From Candidatus Altimarinota bacterium (GTDB lineage Bacteria > Patescibacteriota > Gracilibacteria > BD1-5 > UBA6164), in the NCBI GenBank assembly GCA_021129415.1, contig JAJOLH010000019.1, forward strand, positions 6,070 through 44,414: 38,345 nucleotides of DNA. The letters are read 5' to 3'. Below, in pieces: positions 1-9,100 of the stretch (position 1 is its first letter; each line of letters starts with the position of its first letter). Made by a program: the position numbers and the translations under genes. The notes below the pieces were generated by a model. That model made no database searches. It saw only the letters and a list, made by a program, of their open reading frames with translations, and was not told the DNA's origin.

Positions 1-41
1 TTAATGTTATCAATAACCTTGCTCTGACATGAACACAGTAA

Positions 42-200
42 ACACTAAAGAAAATTATAACTCCTGAAAATGGTATATTTGAAATAGTATCTGGTACTCC
101 ACATATTTTCCATTTCCCAGAAAATACAAGAATGTTAGAATGGTTTCCTGATGGTACTCAAAGTGAGGACTTTGATAGATATAGAGCAATGAAAAAATAA
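42..200 (+). pseudogene. 3' remnant of a cupin-like protein
   Basis: This open frame runs from just after an in-frame TAA at 39-41 to TAA at 198-200 and has no ATG start. The 52 residues read naturally, including GTPHIFHFPEN and MLEWFPDG. This resembles the last beta strands of small cupin-fold sugar or capsule proteins, where a His-rich strand precedes a Glu-Trp-Phe strand. The start, the first strands and the usual metal-binding motif are missing, so it looks like the 3' end of a broken gene rather than one cut by the window edge. Family assignment is by pattern only. Confidence 0.4.
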
Positions 201-265
201 TTTCCATTTCTCTATATTTTTTGCTATACTAATACCCGTATAATATTTTTTATAATTATTTAACT

Positions 266-1378
266 ATGGCAACTCAAGTTAAAACAGATGAGGCAATGGC
301 TCAGGCAGAAATTCTCGTTTCTGATACTGCTAGTATACCACTTACACAAGCTGATAGAGCAGAGGTAGAAGAGACATTTAAAGAGGCAAAGGATTTTAGA
401 GAGCTTGGAGAAAAAATAACAGCTCCTCTCGATACTATAATCTCTGAAACTGCAGCCATCATAGATGCTGATCCAATTATGAAAGTATCAGACGAACTCG
501 CTGATATGAATAGAGATGTACAATCAGTATACGATGATATCATCGACAATGATGGTGTTGTGATGAAAGTTGCAAAGTCTATACCTATAGTATCATCACT
601 TGCAAAAGTACTTGATGCTAAGTGGGATGAAGCAAAGTTCAATATCAAATCAATGGAAGGTAAAATTGAAGCTATATTTGATGGCTTTGATCAATCAAAT
701 ATATCACTCGACACATCTATAGATATGCAAAAAGCATTTTTAGAATGAATAGAAGCAAATCTCGGAAAAGTTGTTGCATACAAAGAATTCCTCCAATGAA
801 AAGTAGTAGAGTTTAAAGCAAAAGCAGAAGAAGTAGAAAGTGAAGATGATAAACTAAAATACGATATGTTCCTGAGAAACGTTGAGTATTTCTTATCAAA
901 TCTCGTAGTACTTATCGGGAATCTTGAGATGGCTAGAAAGAGACTCCTCATGAGACTAGATAGCGCGAGTAAACTCTCTCTTGCGATGAGCTCATCTCGT
1001 CCAATCTTTAAAACACTTCTTTCAACAGCACTTATAGAAACAAGCTCTCAAAAAGCTCTTGATGCAAGTATGAAAGCTCTTAATGTAATGGGTGAAACAA
1101 TTGATAAAATGTCTTCTGAGCTTACAGATAAAGCTATAGAATCAGCAAAAACGTCTGAAGAACTATCAAGTAAACCAGTACTATCAGCATCAGTATTTGT
1201 AGAAAATGTTACAAAACTTAAAAATCACTTTGATCAAATTGAGAGCTTTAGAGCGCAAGTAGCACTCGAAGCAGAAGCTGAAAAGAAAGCATTTTCAGAT
1301 GCTAAAGACAAGCTAGATGATGTTAAAATCCTCTCAAGTAAATCACAAGAAGAACTCGCAGCAGAAATTAACAAATAA
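266..1378 (+). CDS. TelA-like (toxic anion resistance family) helical protein
   Basis: The frame encodes 370 residues when the TGA codons at 746-748 and near 798 are read as glycine; the standard code would split it in two. The protein is acidic, almost wholly alpha-helical and has no signal peptide. The second half (about residues 205-330) has the long helix with repeated Ser, Ala, Leu and Thr spacing typical of TelA/KlaA-family proteins (PF05816), and the end is a Glu/Lys-rich coiled coil. TelA-family proteins were named for tellurite resistance, but their molecular role is poorly defined. The next gene, five bases downstream, is an XpaC-like membrane protein, a pairing known from Firmicutes, which supports the call. 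The start is the first ATG, behind an AT-rich leader with a TATAAT at 239-244 and no Shine-Dalgarno. Confidence 0.65.
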
Positions 1379-1383
1379 AGCAT

Positions 1384-2598
1384 ATGTTTACTAGGACTCG
1401 TGATCAAGAAGATACCGTTCCAGAGGTTATCCGCGTTCCAAAGAATATCTCAAAAGATATTCAGGAACGTGGTTTTCACCTTTATAAATGGATATCTCCA
1501 GAGGAAGTAAAACTCTCTATCGAAAGAGACTTTTTAAAGGTTTTAAAAATTATTGGAGTTCCATTAGCAATTTTGGCTTTAGTTTTTACTTTCCTGTCAG
1601 CGCTAAACCCTATTGTTTTCCTGTTCACTGTATTTGTAGGGGTTAGTATGATGTTTATCTACTTACTTTTTCTCTCTATAAAGAGATCAAGACTACTTAC
1701 AAAGTCAGCATTTGTAGTCATGACAGATAGTTCTATATCTCTTTGATGAAAAATACATAAGCTTTCTGACATGTCTGGACTCAAAAAAGACATCGATGAG
1801 GTATCTACAACTTTCGAGGAAAACTTATTCGAAGAATCTAAACTTGCTACAAGTAAAAAGAATCTCACTGATCAAGTTATTGAACAGTTATTTTGAGGGT
1901 ATAAAAAAATATTCTCACTATGAGATAGCAGGATATCTTTTGGAAGAAGTAAGGATTCGGCACAATTTATGCTTATAATAATAGCTCTCTATACTGCATA
2001 TGTAGCCATTATGGCATCCGTATATTTTGTTGGGGTACTCTGACTCTTAATATTTGGAAAACTTCTTACATGGGCTAATACTCGCTATCTTATCTATAGA
2101 TGACATAGCGTTACAAAGATTAATCAATTATTTGGAGATCTCGATATCAGCTCTGATAATATTAAACAACAGAAATCTGAACTAAAAAAACTCCTTACTC
2201 AAGCACACGACAATCAGTGGAAAGATTGACTCTTACTCGAGATAAATGCAGGAATAAAAGATATAAATTCTAGTGCTCAATGAGCTGTTTTAGAGTTTAT
2301 GAATCTCAAAAACGAAATAAGTTCATCACGATACAGTGATATGTTTCGCTTTGAAATCTATCATACATGGATAAAGAAACAAATATCTAAACCGCTAGAA
2401 GATATATTATCACTCTTAGAAAAAAATAGAGATGTTTTATCACAAACTCAGGATGATATAAAAAAACAGATTAATAACACAAGTAAGGTAGAATTACAAT
2501 GACCACTTAAACTACAACTTAAGAGAATAAAAATGCAGCTGCGAGATGTTAAACAATACATCCCCATGCTAGAAGAATCTATTTCTAAACTTCGTTAA
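1384..2598 (+). CDS. XpaC-like membrane protein
   Basis: The frame gives 404 residues with several in-frame TGA read as glycine. A soluble N-terminus (about 1-55) is followed by two hydrophobic helices at about 57-100. After a cytoplasmic stretch, two more helices lie at about 198-225. The last 180 residues are charged and helical and look like a coiled coil. The arrangement of paired transmembrane helices plus a helical tail, directly behind a TelA-like gene, is what one sees for XpaC (PF10112, 5-bromo-4-chloroindolyl phosphate hydrolysis protein). The family has no proven enzymatic role. I place it by architecture and neighbour, not by a catalytic motif. It is likely co-transcribed with both flanking genes. 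Confidence 0.45.
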
Positions 2599-2602
2599 TA
2601 TT

Positions 2603-3163
2603 ATGAAAGATCATGTACTAGAAAATCTCCATAGCGAGCTTGAGCGAACTCATGACCTAGTGGAGCACTATAAAATCAAGGGATTAAAGGAATTATGTTT
2701 TTCCCTATTATGAAAAAGTTTTAAAAAAATCCTTGCTTTGTATGCAAAAGAAAAAGAAGATGTTCTTATGGCATATGCTACCCTGCACTATGATATTGGA
2801 AAGGATATAGGCAGTGCTGCAATCCGCGCAAATGATGTGGAGCATGTAAGGCTCTGAATAAGCTCTCTTACTTATAAGATAGAATCATGTAGTAAGATTT
2901 TAGTTCAGCTTATATCACACTCACAGAGACAAGAAGAGATTCTCCATCATGAAAAGTTATTCTTCGTCCATCTCATAGAAAGTTTTAATGTGGATCTACT
3001 AAAATGGGTTGGGTCACATGAAAAGGAAATATTTTGAGAAAGAACTACTTTAGAAAATACTGAAGATAGAAACTCTATAGAAAAGTGAAAACTCCTTCTC
3101 GAAAAACAAAAACAGAAACTAGAACAACATATAGATAATCTTTCTAAAGGGCTAATGCTCTAA
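2603..3163 (+). CDS. Coiled-coil protein of unknown function, third gene of the TelA operon
   Basis: ATG at 2603 lies four bases after the previous stop, and the frame runs 186 residues to TAA at 3161-3163. It contains TGA-glycines (for example in LLGKSFKKI and RLGISSL). The protein is soluble, charged and helical, with heptad-like Leu/Ile spacing and a Lys/Glu/Gln-rich C-terminal coiled coil. I do not recognise a family. Position and spacing suggest a partner of the two upstream proteins. The last five codons fall inside a 42-nt sequence that recurs in inverted orientation at 11401-11442. Confidence 0.6.
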
Positions 3164-3190
3164 AATGTGTGCTATTTTATAGAAATAATT
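3149..3190 (+). repeat. 42-nt dispersed repeat, copy 1
   Basis: This stretch spans the last codons and stop of the preceding gene plus 27 bases downstream. The same sequence occurs on the minus strand at 11401-11442 with a single mismatch (G versus A at about 3157). It ends right before a terminator hairpin. Confidence 0.85.
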
Positions 3191-3220
3191 GGCTTATTCT
3201 AGGTGTAGAATAAGCCTTTC
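3191..3220 (+). terminator. Rho-independent terminator of the TelA-like operon
   Basis: A perfect 11-bp stem (3191-3201 with 3206-3216, arm GGCTTATTCTA) has a 4-nt loop and is followed by TTTCT. It lies 27 bases after the last stop codon of the operon. Confidence 0.7.
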
Positions 3221-3221
3221 T

Positions 3222-3483
3222 AGCTTTGATATTGATGAAATTGCTCTTAGAAGCTCATACAACTATAATCAAACTGTAGAACTAGCAAAAATTGCCCAAA
3301 GTCATATATAGAGGGATCTGTACTCTAGTAAATATTCCTTATATGCGTTCTATCTCTTATATTTATTCTTGTAACTATTATTCCTGCTGCATTTATAATG
3401 GACGTATATAGCATCCCTGAAACTTCTCTGAATATATTCATTTTTATTTTTCTTCCCATCATTTTCAAAAGAAGAAATAAATT
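3222..3483 (+). other. Intergenic stretch with a coding-like scrap, no gene
   Basis: From 3222 to the TAG at 3309-3311 one frame reads as 29 plausible residues (SFDIDEIALRSS, then NQTVELAKIAQ) with no start codon, so it may be a gene remnant. From 3312 to 3483 I see no convincing frame on either strand. Confidence 0.3.
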
Positions 3484-3510
3484 TTGCACTCTTTCCAAAA
3501 TCTATATAAT
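3484..3510 (+). promoter_or_regulatory. Putative promoter of the leader/small RNA upstream of ridA
   Basis: TTGCAC (3484-3489) and a perfect TATAAT (3505-3510) are separated by 15 nt. No start codon follows within 150 nt, so the transcript would begin with a long untranslated RNA. Confidence 0.45.
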
Positions 3511-3516
3511 AGTCTT

Positions 3517-3694
3517 ATAGGCATTTGAGCAGCTATCACCTGCAAGCCAGAGGAAGAAAAGAACTCGTTCTGACTAGAACCTCTCGAAGTCGTAATCCTT
3601 CGTTAAAAAATAAAATCAAGCATAGCTATCGGTGGTACCTTCCTAAAACTATTTAGGACCGACAGCACACAACTATATGTCTGTGTGTTTTTTT
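3517..3694 (+). ncRNA. Putative structured RNA or attenuator leader ahead of ridA
   Basis: Between the TATAAT at 3505 and the T-run at 3688 lies about 175 nt without a coding frame but with pairing potential. AGCTAT (3531-3536) can pair with ATAGCT (3622-3627). A 7-bp hairpin with arm TCCTAAA lies at 3641-3658. CACACA/TGTGTG (3666-3671 and 3682-3687) forms a final stem followed by seven T, a terminator. A GGTGGTACC at 3631-3639 resembles the core of a T-box, but I find no convincing specifier stem. It could be a free small RNA or an attenuator controlling ridA, which starts 18 nt after the T-run. Confidence 0.35.
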
Positions 3695-3712
3695 ATTTAT
3701 TATTTTTACTCT

Positions 3713-4087
3713 ATGAAATCTATATATTCAGAAAGTGCTCCTGAGGTAGTATGACCTTATTCACAATGAATCGTTTCATGAAATATGTTTTACAGTAGTG
3801 GGCAAATAGGTATTGATCCTGAAACTCTGCTCCTAAAAGAGTGAGGAATATACGCGCAAACACATCAAGCGTGTCTCAATCTCAAAGCAGTTCTAGAGGC
3901 AGCCAACCTCTCACTTGAAAATGTCATCAAGGTAAATATATTCCTGAGAGATATGAGAGATTACGAAGTAGTAAATAATGTTTACAAAGAGTATTTTGCT
4001 CACAAACCAGCCAGATCATGTGTTGGAATAGCATGACTCCCAGCAAACGCGCTGGTAGAAATAGAAATTATAGCTGAAATAAAATAA
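3713..4087 (+). CDS. ridA: RidA family reactive imine deaminase
   Basis: The frame encodes 124 residues, the normal length for the RidA/YjgF/YER057c family. RidA hydrolyses reactive enamine/imine intermediates such as 2-aminoacrylate, released by PLP enzymes acting on serine or threonine, to ketoacids and ammonia in the cytoplasm. Visible family marks are the N-terminal PEVVGPYSQGI, SSGQIGID, and the C-terminal PARSCVGIAGLPANALVEIE, which holds the Arg that binds the substrate carboxylate and the Glu near the active site. Several of these glycines (VGPYS, AGLPA) are TGA codons. The gene follows a terminator-like hairpin and is followed 32 nt later by tRNA-Ser. Confidence 0.92.
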
Positions 4088-4119
4088 TCAATTGTCCGCA
4101 ATGACTTAAAACTACTCCT

Positions 4120-4210
4120 GGAAGGGTGGCTGAGTGGTTGAAAGCGCACGCTTGGAAAGCGTGTGTACAGTTCTGCTGTACCGCGAGTTCGAATCTCGTC
4201 CCTTCCTCCA
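4120..4210 (+). tRNA. trnS-GGA: tRNA-Ser (anticodon GGA)
   Basis: This 91-nt class II tRNA has a 7-bp acceptor stem (GGAAGGG with CCCTTCC), a D-arm and an anticodon stem CACGC/GCGTG holding GGA at 4154-4156. It also has a long variable arm (GTACAG paired with CTGTAC), a T-arm with GTTCGAATC, and an encoded CCA at 4208-4210. GGA reads the serine codons UCU and UCC. The discriminator base at 4207 is T, whereas bacterial tRNA-Ser normally has G73. Confidence 0.95.
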
Positions 4211-4229
4211 TTTTATAACAAAATACCTA

Positions 4230-4369
4230 TGACAAAATTATTTAACTATCCATATATCTGACTTGAGAATGGAAAAGTTTAGAAGAAATTTTACAGCTTG
4301 AAAAACAAGATATGATTTCTTCAAAAAATGTAGTAATAGCTAGTAAATATTTTCTAAATAAATAGTATT
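4230..4369 (+). other. Short intergenic stretch with a possible frameshifted remnant
   Basis: An ATG at 4230 opens MTKLFNYPYIGLENGKV before TAG. A neighbouring frame then reads about 30 plausible residues (WKSLEEILQLEKQDM onward) to a TAG just before the next gene. The two parts would join only with a frameshift, so this may be a decayed small gene. Confidence 0.25.
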
Positions 4370-4630
4370 ATGAAAAACATAAATATTCTCCTATACGCAA
4401 TGTGATTTCTTTCATTCTTCCTCTGACTCGGAGTATTTTGATTTCTCCAATGAGGACAAAATTTTGCAATAGTCTTCACTTGATCGCTTCTACTCATTGG
4501 ATGAGTAAATATAAGCTCTATACTTTTTTATAAAGTTTTAAATACAAAAGATGAGATTTTAAAATACACTTTCTCCTTTCTACACATTGTATATCTTGTG
4601 GTTATAAGTGTGAGTTTAGGACTAATTTAA
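4370..4630 (+). CDS. Small hydrophobic membrane protein
   Basis: The frame gives 86 residues, with seven TGA codons read as glycine. Almost the whole protein is hydrophobic, with helices at about 5-25, 32-52 and 66-86 separated by short polar loops (FYKVLNTKDEILKY). No family is recognised. The many TGA-glycines inside the membrane helices argue that the frame is real, since the standard code would leave only fragments. It lies 20 nt upstream of the first DUF559 gene. Confidence 0.6.
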
Positions 4631-4650
4631 TTTAAAATAACAAAAAAACC

Positions 4651-5016
4651 ATGGATGATACAATAAAATACGCATGTCGAGATCGAAGACGAAACATGAC
4701 TTCAGCTGAAACACTTTTCTGGAACGCAACTCGTAGAAATAAAACATGATTAAAAATAGATCGACAACGGTCAGTACTTTTACAAGCAGAGGATTCCTCA
4801 GATACTCTGTCAGTCATCGCAGATTTCCTCTATATCGAAATTAGGATTATCATTGAGGTAAATCCAAAGGTTCAAAATAAGAAAGATAGTTATGAGTTAG
4901 ACGAGGTAAAGGATAAAATTCTCGAGGGAAAAGGATACAAGATATTACGATTTACTGAGCAAGAAGTGATTGAGGATATTGAGAAGGTTATAGCAAAGGT
5001 ACAAGCAGGAGTTTAA
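4651..5016 (+). CDS. DUF559 endonuclease-like protein, copy 1 (possibly inactive)
   Basis: The 121-residue protein matches the DUF559 family, a restriction-endonuclease-like (PD-(D/E)xK, Vsr-related) fold. Family marks are RRNMTSAETLFWNATRRN near residue 15, the ADFLY strand, IIIEV, and the C-terminal GYKILRFTEQEVIED. Compared with the neighbouring copy, the core IIELDG is changed to IIEVNP, and the ADF strand replaces PDF. The aspartate expected to bind metal is therefore missing and this copy may be catalytically dead. It contains one TGA-glycine (NKTGLK). Proteins of this family are small and often lie next to palindromic intergenic repeats; such a repeat starts 29 nt after this stop codon. 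Confidence 0.8.
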
Positions 5017-5044
5017 GTTTAATGGAATAAAGTCACTCAGATAC

Positions 5045-5091
5045 TAACTCTATCTTGAATTCTTTCTCTTGGAAAGAGAAAGAGGCTGCAT
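5045..5091 (+). repeat. Palindromic dispersed repeat, copy A
   Basis: This roughly 47-bp element starts AACTCTATCTTGAAT, has a TCTTTCTCT/AGAGAAAGA stem, and ends GAGGCTGCAT. It lies between the two DUF559 genes. Related copies are at 5517-5560, 5577-5622 (minus) and 36433-36480. Confidence 0.8.
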
Positions 5092-5118
5092 AATTAATTC
5101 TTGAAATTTTAAAAAAAA

Positions 5119-5496
5119 ATGAGAGTACCTGATACTATAAAAGAGGTTGCAAGAAACTTGCGTAAAAATATGACTCCTGCAGAAACAATATTTTGGAATC
5201 ATGTAAAAGCTAAGAAATTTGAATGACTTAAGTTTCAAAGGCAGAATCCAATGTATATGTTCACTGAAAATAACTGACTAGATAGATTTATAATTCCAGA
5301 CTTCATCTGTTTCGAAAAGGATTTAATTATAGAACTTGATTGAAATATACATGATATTCCAGATGTGTTGTTACTAGATAAACACAAGGAAGAATTATTA
5401 AAAAATCAGTGATTTAGAGTTATTAGGTTTAGAAATGAAGAAGTAATTCAAAATATGAATAAAGTGCTAGAGGAAATAAAAACAGAAATAAATTAA
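5119..5496 (+). CDS. DUF559 endonuclease-like protein, copy 2
   Basis: This 125-residue DUF559 protein keeps the full set of family motifs: NLRKNMTPAETIFWNHVK (about 13-30), GLKFQRQNP, the IPDFICFEKDLIIELDG core (about 57-73) followed by a His, and GFRVIRFRNEEVIQN near the C-terminus. PDF plus ELDG is what a PD-(D/E)xK nuclease centre would need, so it is plausibly active, though DUF559 function is not firmly established. Four glycines are TGA. Palindromic repeat copies sit on both sides (A upstream; B' and inverted B downstream), giving a bracketed unit that resembles a REP-type mobile module. Confidence 0.85.
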
Positions 5497-5560
5497 CTCT
5501 CCTCTGAATCTGGAATAACTCTTACCTGAATCCTTACTCTTGAGAAGAGCAATGGGCTAC
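5495..5560 (+). repeat. Palindromic dispersed repeat, diverged copy B' plus a partial copy
   Basis: 5517-5560 reads AACTCTTACCTGAATCC and continues through a CTCTTGAGAAGAG palindrome to a degraded GGGCTAC end. It is a diverged plus-strand copy of the same element. A further partial copy (AACTCTCCTCTGAATC) lies at 5495-5510 and touches the stop codon of the DUF559 gene. Confidence 0.6.
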
Positions 5561-5576
5561 CAGACCACTAGAGAAA

Positions 5577-5622
5577 ATGCAGCCTCTTTCCCTTTCCAAG
5601 GGAGAGAATTCAAGAGAGAGTT
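5577..5622 (-). repeat. Palindromic dispersed repeat, copy B (inverted)
   Basis: Read on the minus strand it starts AACTCTCTCTTGAATTC, has a CTCTCCCTT...AAGGGAAAGAG palindrome, and ends GAGGCTGCAT. It is very close to copies A and C. It faces copy A across the DUF559 gene, like an inverted end. Confidence 0.8.
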
Positions 5623-5696
5623 TGTCCGAGACGACACTAAACTAAATCAAAAGAGTTTTTTGAGAATAGAAATAAATAAAATTTAATTATCAAATC

Positions 5697-6107
5697 ATGG
5701 ATAAACAATTACTAATAACATTTCTCTGAGTAACAATAAGTATAATTTGAGTATTATATTGATACTCAAAAATTGCCAATAAATCAGTTTGAAAAATTAT
5801 TATAGATTTTATAATGAATTGTATTTTTCTAAGTATAGTAATCGCTGGAATTATTTGAGTATGAATGCTATTTGATAATTTTTACTCTGACTATTGAGAA
5901 TATGCTGTTATGTGAGTAATTTTTTGAATCGTTATTGCAATTGCTATTCCTGCATACATTTATTGGGAAAAAGTTGATTATTTTTTATATACAAAAGAAT
6001 GAAAATCTAAATGGTTTTTACTTCCAGATGCAGAAAGAAGCTTGAATAAAAATCAAAACCAATTCATTAAAAAACTTGAAAAAAGTATGAACTTGAACAC
6101 GAATTAA
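5697..6107 (+). CDS. Small membrane protein of unknown function
   Basis: The frame encodes 136 residues with many TGA-glycines (FLGVTIS, IIGVLYG, GVGMLF, VIFGIV). Three hydrophobic helices are visible at about 4-24, 36-60 and 72-92. They are followed by a charged, Lys/Asn-rich tail predicted to be cytoplasmic. No family recognised. It lies between the palindromic repeat cluster and ileS, 41 nt upstream of ileS. Nothing in the sequence points to a function. Confidence 0.6.
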
Positions 6108-6148
6108 TAATCACCTAAATAAATAATATACCTAACCCCAACAAACCT

Positions 6149-9100
6149 ATGTTCCCAAAAGTAAACCCAAAACAGAGCTTTCCAGAGATGGAAGAGAAGA
6201 TACTAGCATTCTGGAAGGAAAATGATACCTTTCAGAAGTCTATAGATAATCGTCCAGAAGATAAACCCTATAGATTTTATGATGGACCTCCATTTATCAC
6301 GGGGACTCCGCACTACGGTTCCCTCCTCTCAAGTATCGTAAAGGATATCGTCCCAAGGTACCACACGATGCAAGGTAAACGTGTAGAGAGGAAATGGGGT
6401 TGGGATTGTCATGGTCTGCCTATTGAGGAAAAAGTGCAGAAAAAACTCGATTTAAAATCAAACAAAGACATTGAAGAACTTGGTGTTGAGAAATTTATTC
6501 AGGAGTGTTATAAATATACTCAGGAAACATCTGCTGAGTGGGATTGGTATATCGATCATATCGGGAGATGGGTAGATACAGATAATGCATATCGCACGAT
6601 GGACCAGGACTACATGGAGTCTGTTATATGGGTGTTTAAACAAATGCACGAAAAAGGTCGAGTATATAAAGGTCGAAGAGTATCACTCTACTCTTGGAAA
6701 CTCTCTACACCTATCTCAAACTTTGAAGTTGCGATGGATGATAGTTATGAAACTGTTTCTGACCCAGCTATCACAGTAATGTTTCCACTTACTGAGTCAC
6801 ATAACCACGTACAAGCATGAGACTATATTCTCGCGTGGACGACTACTCCATGGACGATTCCAGCTCATATGTCTATGGCTCTTAATAAGAATCTCTCATA
6901 CTCACGAGTAAGTTCTGAGGGGAAAATTTATATAGTTGCAACTGCGAGAGTTGAAACAGTATTCAAATGAAAGGAGCACGAAATCTTGGATAGTTTTACC
7001 GGTGAGGATCTCATCGGACTAAAATACACTCCTCCATTTGATTTCTATGTTGGGAAAGTAGACGCAGATAAAAATCATAAGATTCTTCATGCTGATTTCA
7101 TCACAGATACTGACGGTACTGGTATTGGTCATCAAGCCCCAGAGTTTGGTGAGGTTGATTTTCAACTTGCTGGGAAAGAGTGAGTACATATATCTACGGC
7201 TCTCGATGATGCTGGATGTTATACAGAGGAAATACCAGATTACGAAGGGATGCATTATCAGGATGCAAATGATGCTGTGTCTGAGAAGCTCAAAGAACTT
7301 GGATTATTATTCAAAAAAGAATCGATCAACCATAGAGTTGCCATGTGTCCACGATCAGGAACAAAGCTCATCTATAAAGCTCAAGATTCTTGGTTTATAA
7401 ATATCCAAGAAATAAAAGACAGACTCCTCGCTGAAAACGAAGGAATCAACTGGCAACCGAACCATCTCAAACATGGTCAGTTCCTCAAATCAGTAGAGAG
7501 CGCTCCTGATTGGTGTATATCTCGTACTCGTTATTGGGGTACTCCTATGCCAATATGGATGGGTACAAATGCAGAGTGAGAAGAAGTGGATATGAAAGTA
7601 TTTGGAAGTAAAAAAGAAATCGAAGATGCTTCTGGTATGACCATCACAGATCTACACAGGCCATATATCGATGATATCACGTGGCAAGAAAATGGACTAA
7701 CATATACTCGGCTCCCAGAAGTACTCGATGTGTGGATGGATTCAGGATCTATGCCGTATGCTCAAATGCATTATCCATTTGAAAATAAAGCTCCAATGGA
7801 GAACTCATACCCAGCTGACTTTATAGTAGAGTATATCGGGCAGGTACGAGCATGGTTTTATGTAATGCACGTTGTTGGAGTTGCTCTCTTTGATAAACGA
7901 GCCTTTACCAATGTTATTACAACAGGTATCGTGATGGGAAGTGATGGACGAAAAATGAGTAAGTCATTTGGAAACTACCCAGATCCAAGAGGAACGATTG
8001 GAAAATATGGAGCTGATGCTATTAGATTCTACATGGCAAATTCTCCCCTGCTCAATGGTGGGAATATGGATTTTAAAGAAGAAGGAATCGTAGAGGTTAT
8101 TAAAAAAGTTATTCTTCCTATGTGGAATACTTATAGTTTCTTTACGACCTATGCAAATATAGATAACTTCTCCCCTACAGGAAAGTCAGAGAGGAACAAC
8201 CCTCTCGATACATGGATGATATCTGAAACTCATAAGTTAGTAGCAGATGTAACATCTGGTATGGAGAGCTATGAGATCACTGACGCGACTCGTCCTATAG
8301 TAAAATACATGGATAATCTCACAAACTGGTATATCAGAAGATCAAGAAAAAGGTTTTGGAAATCTGAAAATGATTGAGATAAAATGGAGGCATACGAAAC
8401 ACTCTACCAAGTACTCGTAACAGTCTCTCAAGTTATTGCTCCGTTCATGCCGTTTGTCGCTGAGGAAATCTATAAAAACCTCACAGGAAAAGACTCTGTT
8501 CATCTCTCTGACTTCCCTACTGCAGATAGCTCACTTATCAATGAGCAAATGGCTGAAGATATGGCTCTGTGTCAAAAGGTTATTAATCTTGGTCTTTCTC
8601 TGCGAACAGCGCAAAAAATCAGAGTACGTCAACCTCTTGCATCTATCTCTATAGGACAAAGTCTCTCTGATTATTATAAAGATATCATCAAGGAGGAGCT
8701 CAATGTAAAAGACGTTTTCGAAGTAGATTCAAGTAGCATAGCTCAGAAAATCTGTAAACCAAATGGTAGACTCATAGGACCAAAGTTTGGAAAAAATGTA
8801 AAAGATATCATGACTCAAGCAAAGTCTGGTAACTTTGAAGAAATAGATGAGAATACGGTAAAAGTTTGAGAGTTTATATTAGAGTGAGATGATTTTGAAA
8901 TGGCTTACATAACTGATGGAGACTCTGATAATATTGAGTCAGGATTTGGTATGGTAATCTCTATGAATCTAGAAATATCAGCTGAGCTCAAAACTGAGTG
9001 ATATGCTCGTGACATCGTTCGTCATATCCAAGAAGCACGTAAAGAGGCTGGATACCAAGTTGACGATAGAATAACTCTGAATATCATAGTAACAGACCTC

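Noticed and set aside
3517-3694. T-box riboswitch call for the ridA leader
   Set aside because: Only the nine-base GGTGGTACC core is seen. I could not find a stem I, a specifier loop or the full antiterminator, so I keep only a generic structured-RNA call.
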